Below, one piece after another: positions 58,244 through 64,000 of a stretch of DNA of 64,000 bases. The stretch comes from Corallococcus macrosporus (GTDB lineage Bacteria; Myxococcota; Myxococcia; Myxococcales; Myxococcaceae). The stretch's first letter is position 1, and every line of letters begins with the position of its first letter. Below the pieces are notes generated by a model. The model had not been told where the DNA came from. It worked only from the letters and a program-made list of their open reading frames with translations, and did no database searches. Location: assembly GCF_017302985.1 (NCBI RefSeq), contig NZ_JAFIMU010000007.1, positions 2,867,001 through 2,931,000 on the forward strand, written 5' to 3'. Made by a program: the position numbers and the translations under genes.

Positions 58244-60348
58244 GTGGATCCGGGGAGTTCGCGGAGTTCCTCCCCGCATACCTGGCGGAGGTCGATGAGC
58301 TGCTCGCCTCCGCGCAGAAGGACCTGCTCGCGGTGGAGGAGGCCGTCCGCAAGGGGCTGGCCCAGCCCCGCGCCGTGCGGGAGCTGTTCCGGGCACTGCA
58401 CACGCTCAAGGGCCTGTCCGCCATGGTGGACGTGGAGCCCGTCGTCTCCCTGGCGCACTGGATGGAGGCGTCGCTGCGGCTGGCGGATCAGGCGGGCGGC
58501 CGGCTGCCCGAGTCCAGCGTGGAGCCGATGGTGGAGGGCTTGCGCGCCATCGAGCTGCGCGTGCGGCAGCTGAGCGCGGGCAAGACCGCGTCCCCCGCGC
58601 CCGCGAACCTGCTGGAGCGGCTGGAGGCGCTGGGGCCCCAGGTGCTGGACGCGGCCCCCAAGCGGGCCCGGCCCGTGAAGCTGGACGCGGAGGCCGCGTT
58701 CGCCTCGCGGCTGGCCCCGTCCGAGCGCGAGCAACTGGAGGGCGGCCTCGCGGGCGGTCAGCGCGCGCTGCGGCTGGACTTCGTGCCGTCGTCGGAGCGC
58801 GCCGCGAAGGGCCTCAACATCAACACCGTGCGCGAGCGCGTGGCGAAGCTCGCGGACATCGTGAAGGTGCTGCCCCTGTCCGGCGCCGCCGCCGGGGGCG
58901 CGTCGCTCGCGTTCGCGCTGCTGCTGCTGACGCGCGCGGAGGACGCCGTGCTGCTGGACGCCGTGGGCGGCCCGCCCGCCACGGTGCGCTCGCTGGAGGC
59001 GGCCGTGCCCGCCGGTGCCACCGGAGTTCCTGGCGAAGTTCCGGGCGAGGCTCCGGGCGCGGTCGTGGGCGGTGTCCTGCCTCCGGGCGCGGGCCTGCCG
59101 GGCGCCGCGGTGCTCGAGGAGGAGCTGGACGAGCCCGAGGTGCGCCGGGGCGGGGGCCTGTTGCGCGTGGAGGTGTCGCGGCTGGACGAGGCCATGGAGT
59201 GGCTGGCCGCGTTGGTGGTCAACCGCTCGCGGCTGACGCGCGCGGTGGCGGCGCTCACCCAGGCCGGGGCGCCCACGCGCGAGCTCAACGCCATCCTCCA
59301 GGAGAACGGCCGGCAGCTGCGCGACCTGCGCTCGGCCATCCTGCGGCTGCGCATGGTGCGGGTGGGCGACGTGCTGGAGCGGCTGCCCCTGCTGGTGCGT
59401 GGGCTGCGCCGCGCCACGGGCAAGGCGGTGCGGCTGGAGCTGGACGTGGGCGACGCGGAGCTGGACAAGGCCGTGGCGGACCGGCTCTTGCCCGCGCTGG
59501 TGCACCTGGTGCGCAACGCCGTGGACCACGCGCTGGAGCTGCCCGAGGAGCGCCAGGCCGCGGGCAAGCCCCCGGAGGGGCTGGTGCGCCTGTCCTGCCA
59601 CGCGCGCGCCAGCGGCCAGCTGGAGCTCACGCTGCGCGACGATGGAAAGGGCGTGGACGCGAAGGCGGTGGCGAAGGCGGCCAACGCCCCCGTGCCGGAC
59701 TCCGCGGACGCGCTGCTGGACCTGCTGTGCCGGCCCGGCCTGTCCACGCGCCAGGAGGCCACGCGCACCAGCGGCCGCGGCATGGGCATGGACATCGTGC
59801 GGCGCATCGTCGTGGAGCAGTTGGGCGGCGAGCTGGGCATGGAGACGCGCAAGGGCGTGGGCACCACGTTCACGCTGAGCGTCCCGCTCACCGTGACGCT
59901 GATGGACGCCATCGTCTTCGAGTGCTCGGGCCGCCGGTACGCCGTGGCGGTGGGCACCGTGGAGGAGCTCATCGACGTGGTGGGCGTGGTGCGCCCCGCG
60001 GGCGCGGAAGGCGTGGGGCTGGTGGAGCGCCGGGGCACGGCGGTGCCGCTGGTGTCGCTGGCGCGGTTGCTGGACACCGCTGCTTCCGGGGACGCGGGCG
60101 CGGGCACCAAGGCGCTCGTCGTGCGGCAGCGCGGGGAGCCCGTGGCCTTCGCCGTGGACCGGCTGCTGGGGCAGCAGGAGATTGTCTTGCGGCCGCTGGA
60201 GGATCCGCTGGTGCGCGTGCCGGGCGTGGCGGGCGCCACGGACCTGGGTGACGGACAGCCCACGCTGGTGCTGGACCTGGGCGCGCTGGGCGCGGCCCGT
60301 GCGCTGCGCCGCAAGCGCGCGGCGCGGGCCGGGGAGTGGGTGTCATGA
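58240..60348 (+). CDS. cheA: CheA-type chemosensory histidine kinase
   Basis: 702 residues from a GTG. HPt domain with the phospho-acceptor His54 in FRALHTLKGLSAMV; no CheY-binding P2 domain is evident. A long Ala/Gly/Pro/Val linker (about 250-300) leads to dimerisation helices (about 310-390), the HATPase_c kinase core (LVHLVRNAVDHALELPEERQ, DDGKGVDAKAVA, GRGMGMDIVRRIVVEQLGGE) and a C-terminal CheW-like domain (MDAIVFECSGRRYAVAVGTV). It phosphorylates the linked CheY in response to the soluble receptor. Stop overlaps the CheW start by 4 nt. Confidence 0.95.
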   Translation: MSGSGEFAEFLPAYLAEVDELLASAQKDLLAVEEAVRKGLAQPRAVRELFRALHTLKGLSAMVDVEPVVSLAHWMEASLRLADQAGGRLPESSVEPMVEGLRAIELRVRQLSAGKTASPAPANLLERLEALGPQVLDAAPKRARPVKLDAEAAFASRLAPSEREQLEGGLAGGQRALRLDFVPSSERAAKGLNINTVRERVAKLADIVKVLPLSGAAAGGASLAFALLLLTRAEDAVLLDAVGGPPATVRSLEAAVPAGATGVPGEVPGEAPGAVVGGVLPPGAGLPGAAVLEEELDEPEVRRGGGLLRVEVSRLDEAMEWLAALVVNRSRLTRAVAALTQAGAPTRELNAILQENGRQLRDLRSAILRLRMVRVGDVLERLPLLVRGLRRATGKAVRLELDVGDAELDKAVADRLLPALVHLVRNAVDHALELPEERQAAGKPPEGLVRLSCHARASGQLELTLRDDGKGVDAKAVAKAANAPVPDSADALLDLLCRPGLSTRQEATRTSGRGMGMDIVRRIVVEQLGGELGMETRKGVGTTFTLSVPLTVTLMDAIVFECSGRRYAVAVGTVEELIDVVGVVRPAGAEGVGLVERRGTAVPLVSLARLLDTAASGDAGAGTKALVVRQRGEPVAFAVDRLLGQQEIVLRPLEDPLVRVPGVAGATDLGDGQPTLVLDLGALGAARALRRKRAARAGEWVS

Positions 60349-60791
60349 ACGTGCTGCACGTGCTGTTCAAGGTGGACGGGACGGAATACGCGATGCCCGC
60401 GGCGGACGTGGTGCAGATGGAGTCCTTCACCGGCGCGACGCCGGTGCCGGGGGCGCCCGCGCACGTCGCGGGGCTGGTGCAGGTGCGCGGCCGGGTCATC
60501 CCGGTGGTGGACGCGCGAGTGCGCTTCGGGCTGCCGGCGGGGACGCCGTCGCTGGATTCGCGCGTGGTGGTGGGGCAGCTGGGCGAGCGCACCGTGGGGC
60601 TGCTCGTGGACAGCGCCCGCGAGGTGTTGAAGCTGGACCCGCGCACCATCCAGCCGCCCCCGCCCATGGTGGTGGAGGGCGCGAAGGGATTCGTGAAGGC
60701 CGTGGCGCAGGTGGGCCCGCGGCTGGTGATGCTCATCGATTTCCCCCGCGTGGTGGGGGAGGAGACGGCGGATGTCGACGGACAACGGTAA
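60345..60791 (+). CDS. cheW: CheW coupling protein
   Basis: 148 residues, one CheW domain: [47 protein letters not shown] and [20 protein letters not shown]. It connects the receptor to CheA. The gene overlaps CheA by 4 nt and the receptor gene by 20 nt, an unusually deep overlap that implies tight co-translation. Confidence 0.95.
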   Translation: MNVLHVLFKVDGTEYAMPAADVVQMESFTGATPVPGAPAHVAGLVQVRGRVIPVVDARVRFGLPAGTPSLDSRVVVGQLGERTVGLLVDSAREVLKLDPRTIQPPPPMVVEGAKGFVKAVAQVGPRLVMLIDFPRVVGEETADVDGQR

Positions 60792-63312
60792 CAGCGTGCG
60801 GCTGGCGGATGCGCGCGCGCTGGCGGAGCGCACCACGCTCCAGGTGGAGGAGGGCGCGGGCCTGGTGAAGTCCACCGAGCAGCTCGCGTCGAGGCTGGCC
60901 TCCGCGGGCAACGAGCAGGCCGCGGCGGGCGAGCAGGTGCGCATCGCCATCGAGTCCGTGGCCGCCCAGGTGGAGGAGACGAGCGCCGCGGTGCAGTCGC
61001 TGGTGCGCAACCAGGGCGCGGTGAGCGCCTCCGCGCGCAACGTGCAGCAGGAGGTGGAGGCCACCGCGGGCACCATGCAGGAGATCACCGCGTCCGTGGC
61101 CGGCGTGCGCAAGGACGCGGGCACGCTCGCCACCAGCGCGGACGTGACGGCCACCACGCTGGAGGAGGTGGCGCGCTCGGTGAAGGGCGTGAGCGCCAAC
61201 GCGGAGGACCTGGCCGCCTCCAGCGAGGAGCTGCTGGCGAGCATGCAGGAGATGACCGCCACGGTGGAGGACCTGGTGTCGCGCAACCAGACGAGCGCCG
61301 CCACCACGGAGGAGGTCGCCGCCACCATCGAGGAGATGTCCAAGGGCATCACCCGGCTGGCCGCCGACGCGCAGGGCGTGGGCGAGCGCATGGGCCAGGT
61401 GTCCGGCGCCGTCGTGTCCCTGGGCAAGACGCTCCAGGACGTGGCGCGCGACGCGCACACCATGTCCTCCAGCGTGGAGGAGACGGCCGCCGCCACCGAG
61501 CAGGTGGCGCGCAGCACGCGCGGCGTGGCGGACCACGCGCGCGCCCTGGAGGCCAGCGCCCTCACCACCGCGTCCACCGTGCAGGAGGTGGCCGCCAGCG
61601 TGGAGGAGGTGGCCGCCACCTCGGAGAAGAACGCCGCCGTGGTGGACGCCAACGCGGCCACCATTGAGCAGCTGTCGCGCTCCGCGCAGGCGGTGGCCCG
61701 CGCGGCGGAGAGCATCAACACCCTGGCGTCCACCAGCGCCACGTCGTCCGCGCAGCTGGAGTCGTCCACCCGGCGCGCGGCGCAGCTGACGGAGGAGGCG
61801 CGGCTGGCCGCGGAGCGCGTGGGCACCAGCGCGCGCGAGGGCGGCGCCACCGTGGCGCGCTCCATCGCGGGCTTTGGCCGCATCCGCCAGTCCATCGTGG
61901 AGTCGTCCGGGGTGATGAAGGAGATGGGCCGGCGCGCCGAGGAGATTGGCGACATCGTGCAGACCATCAACCTCATCGCGGACCGCACCAACCTCCTGTC
62001 GCTCAACGCGAGCATCGAGGCGGCGCGCGCGGGCGAGCACGGCCGCGGCTTCGCGGTGGTGGCGGAGGAGATCCGCGCGCTGGCGGACCGCGCGGCGGCG
62101 GCCAGCAGCGACGTGGCCAAGATCGTCCGGGGCCTCCAGACGACGGCGCGCGAGGCGGCCGTGGCCAACGGCGAGGGCGTGCGCGCGGCGGACGAGGGCG
62201 CGGCGCTGGCGGGCGACGCGGAGCGCGCGCTGGGCACCATCCTCAAGGGCGTGGACGAGCTGGGCCAGAACGTGCGCGAGGCGTCGCGCGCGTCGGCGGA
62301 GCAGGTGCAGGCGGTGCAGGCGCTGGTGCAGGCCACCGCGAAGGTGAGCGAGCAGGGCCGGCTCATCGCCGCGTCCTCCGTGGAGCAGGCGCAGGCCGCG
62401 CAGGCCCTCTCCCAGGGCGGCACGGAGATGCGGCGCATGGCGCGCCAGACGACCCAGGCCACGCAGGACCAGGCCAAGGCGCTGCGCGACGCGGTGCGCT
62501 CCAACACCCAGCTGACGGAGGTGGCGGAGAAGGTGTCGCGCGCGATGCAGGAGCAGGCGCAGGCCGCCACGGACCTGGCCCGCAGCACGACGCAGATGCG
62601 CCAGTTGGTGCAGGGCGTGAGCAACGCCGTGACGGCGCAGGGCCAGCAGGTGGGAGTGCTGGGCGCGACGGCGCAGGAGGTGGCGACCTCCACGCAGCGC
62701 ACGCTCACCGGCGTCGCGGAGCAGGCCAAGGCCGCGCAGGAGGTGACGCGCGCCATGGAGGCCACCCGCAAGGAGGTGGCCCAGTCCACGCGCGCCATGG
62801 CGGAGCAGGCGCGCGCCCTCAAGCAGGGCGAGCTGGCCAGCCGCCAGGTGGCGAACCTGGCCAAGGAGGTGACGCGCGCCACGGAGGAGCAGGCCCAGGC
62901 GCTCACGTCGCTGGTGCGCGGCGCGGAGGAGGTGCGCCGCGTGGCGAAGTCCACCGCGCGCGCGCTGGATGAGCAGTCGGAGGCGCTGGGCATGCTCACC
63001 GCGTCCACCGCGAAGCAGGCCTCGGGCGCGGCGGTGGTGGCCAAGGCAGTGCAGGAGCAGGCCACCGTCACCGAACAGCTGGGGCGCTCCGTGGAGGAGA
63101 TGCGCATGCGGGCGAGGGAGATCGCCGTCACCACCGCCGAGCAGGCGCGCTCCACGGCCGTCACCGCGACCGAGGTGCGGGAGGTGGCGGGCCGGCTGGG
63201 GCAGCTGTCGCGCCTGCACGGAGAGCAGGTGGAGGGGCTGGCCCACCTGAGCGGGCTGCTGGGTTCCCAGGAGCCAGGGACGCCCCGCAACCCCAGGGAG
63301 CAGGCCACGTGA
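60772..63312 (+). CDS. Soluble methyl-accepting chemotaxis-type receptor
   Basis: 846 residues, with no membrane helix or signal peptide. It is almost entirely coiled coil, rich in Ala, Glu, Gln and Thr. The receptor hairpin tip lies in the middle (about 390-440): [40 protein letters not shown]. About 390 residues of helix precede it and 400 follow, with repeats such as [10 protein letters not shown] defined ligand-binding domain is absent. A cytosolic receptor of the FrzCD kind is the nearest known type. It starts 20 bases before the CheW stop; CheR and CheB are not in the window. Confidence 0.93.
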   Translation: MSTDNGNSVRLADARALAERTTLQVEEGAGLVKSTEQLASRLASAGNEQAAAGEQVRIAIESVAAQVEETSAAVQSLVRNQGAVSASARNVQQEVEATAGTMQEITASVAGVRKDAGTLATSADVTATTLEEVARSVKGVSANAEDLAASSEELLASMQEMTATVEDLVSRNQTSAATTEEVAATIEEMSKGITRLAADAQGVGERMGQVSGAVVSLGKTLQDVARDAHTMSSSVEETAAATEQVARSTRGVADHARALEASALTTASTVQEVAASVEEVAATSEKNAAVVDANAATIEQLSRSAQAVARAAESINTLASTSATSSAQLESSTRRAAQLTEEARLAAERVGTSAREGGATVARSIAGFGRIRQSIVESSGVMKEMGRRAEEIGDIVQTINLIADRTNLLSLNASIEAARAGEHGRGFAVVAEEIRALADRAAAASSDVAKIVRGLQTTAREAAVANGEGVRAADEGAALAGDAERALGTILKGVDELGQNVREASRASAEQVQAVQALVQATAKVSEQGRLIAASSVEQAQAAQALSQGGTEMRRMARQTTQATQDQAKALRDAVRSNTQLTEVAEKVSRAMQEQAQAATDLARSTTQMRQLVQGVSNAVTAQGQQVGVLGATAQEVATSTQRTLTGVAEQAKAAQEVTRAMEATRKEVAQSTRAMAEQARALKQGELASRQVANLAKEVTRATEEQAQALTSLVRGAEEVRRVAKSTARALDEQSEALGMLTASTAKQASGAAVVAKAVQEQATVTEQLGRSVEEMRMRAREIAVTTAEQARSTAVTATEVREVAGRLGQLSRLHGEQVEGLAHLSGLLGSQEPGTPRNPREQAT

Positions 63313-64000
63313 CCGGTTCGACCGTGAGACACCACCCGCTGTCGCTCTCCGCGGACGACCGCGCCCGGGTGGAAGAGGTGGAGCAGCTGTCGCGCCGCGG
63401 CCCGGAGAGCCTGCCGGTGCTGGTGGACGGGCTGGACGCGCCGTCGTGGGCGGTGCGCCGCGCGGTGGTGTCCGCGCTGGCGCGCCTGGGCACCCCCGCG
63501 GTGCAGCCCCTGTGCGACCTCTTGCGCCACCGCCGGGACAACGAGGCGCGCATCGCCGCGGCGGTGGACGCGCTGGTGGCCGCCACCGGTGACGTGGAGG
63601 GCCCGGTGGAGTCGCTGGGCGAGGACCCCAACCCGGCCATCGTCTGTGACGCCGCCCAGGTGCTGGGCCGGCGGCGCAGCCGGCGGTCCGTGCCGCTGCT
63701 ATCGCGGCTCATCGTCCACCCGGACGACAACGTGGCGGTGGCCGCCATCGAGGCGCTGGGCCGCGTGGGCGGCGGCGCGGCGGTGGACGCGCTCCTGTCC
63801 TCGCTGGGCAGCGGGAACTTCTTCCGCATCTTCCCCGCCATCGACGTGCTGGGCCGCTCGGGCGACCCCACCGTCGTGCCGGCGCTGATGGCGCTCTTGT
63901 CGGACCCCTTCTACGTCCTGGAGGCCGCGCGCGCGCTGGGCCGCACCGGCCAGGAGGCCGCGGTGCCCGCGCTGGTGGGGCTGCTCCAGCGCGGCAACGA
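63309..64000 (+). CDS. HEAT-repeat protein, start only
   Basis: The gene starts with GTG inside the receptor stop (GTGA) and runs off the right edge; 230 residues are visible. Repeated helical pairs are clear: [76 protein letters not shown] and [20 protein letters not shown], the pattern of HEAT/PBS-lyase repeats. Such proteins serve as scaffolds. In a chemosensory operon it could organise the receptor array or be a target of it. Confidence 0.88.
   Translation, partial: MTGSTVRHHPLSLSADDRARVEEVEQLSRRGPESLPVLVDGLDAPSWAVRRAVVSALARLGTPAVQPLCDLLRHRRDNEARIAAAVDALVAATGDVEGPVESLGEDPNPAIVCDAAQVLGRRRSRRSVPLLSRLIVHPDDNVAVAAIEALGRVGGGAAVDALLSSLGSGNFFRIFPAIDVLGRSGDPTVVPALMALLSDPFYVLEAARALGRTGQEAAVPALVGLLQRGN

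Noticed and set aside
58758..63530. A 1590-codon open frame on the minus strand opposite the chemosensory genes
   Set aside because: Composition is Ser/Ala/Arg/Cys-rich without motifs; the plus strand holds unmistakable CheA, CheW and receptor genes.

Overview
The window reads as a chromosome segment of a fruiting myxobacterium (Myxococcaceae: Myxococcus, Corallococcus or a close relative). The evidence is very high GC with strong G/C preference at third codon positions, a protein ending in a MYXO-CTERM-type tail, a DUSAM-type protein, many sensor kinases without DNA-binding outputs, Asp/Ala/Gly/Thr-rich lipoprotein linkers, and an ATP synthase F0 operon without F1 genes. I saw no rRNA, tRNA, CRISPR array, insertion sequence or prophage.

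Layout. 1-2963: the start of a secreted protein and a PAS/GAF sensor kinase, both on the minus strand. 3144-10409 (plus): a compact cluster that I interpret as an undescribed RiPP (ribosomally made, modified peptide) locus. It holds a promoter, a PqqD-like recognition protein, two tiny near-identical Cys-containing precursor peptides, a hairpin, a stand-alone Lon-type (S16) protease-like protein, an MFS exporter, an outer-membrane DUF5916/CBM9-like protein, a SAM methyltransferase, a DUF692 (MbnB/TglH-type) multinuclear-iron enzyme and its probable partner. From the Lon-like gene onward the genes overlap by 4 nt or lie within about 20 nt. 10428-18362: PEBP protein, F0 ATP synthase genes (atpZ, atpI, atpB, atpE, atpF), ychF, a MerR-citrate synthase fusion, a methyltransferase and unknowns.

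18415-37025: mostly cell-surface and accessory genes. These are a Gly-rich MYXO-CTERM protein, DUSAM and Cys-rich lipoproteins, a metallophosphoesterase, a zincin-like protein, an XRE regulator, a TonB-dependent receptor carrying its own TonB C-terminal domain, a PAS kinase, a repeat-bearing lipoprotein, a VOC/ArsR/SRPBCC operon with a probable operator, and two large lipoproteins. 37316-39017 is visibly less GC-rich. It looks like a decayed polymorphic-toxin gene with an HExxH motif, followed by small immunity-like genes.

39028-47762: an operon for an outer-membrane protein, a lipoprotein and a RegB/RegA redox two-component pair, then DoxX, a second metallophosphoesterase, a propeller-like lipoprotein, a small secreted protein with a clear terminator, a single-domain response regulator and a Fur-family repressor. 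46748-57650 is dense in receivers and hybrid kinases with no DNA-binding output. It leads into a chemosensory operon (57851 to the window end): CheY, CheA, CheW, a soluble methyl-accepting protein and a HEAT-repeat protein cut by the window edge.

Most long open frames lying opposite these genes are GC-rich shadows and are omitted. Start codons were chosen from ribosome-binding sites, 4-nt overlaps and family alignments from memory. Functions are assigned from recalled family signatures, without database searches.
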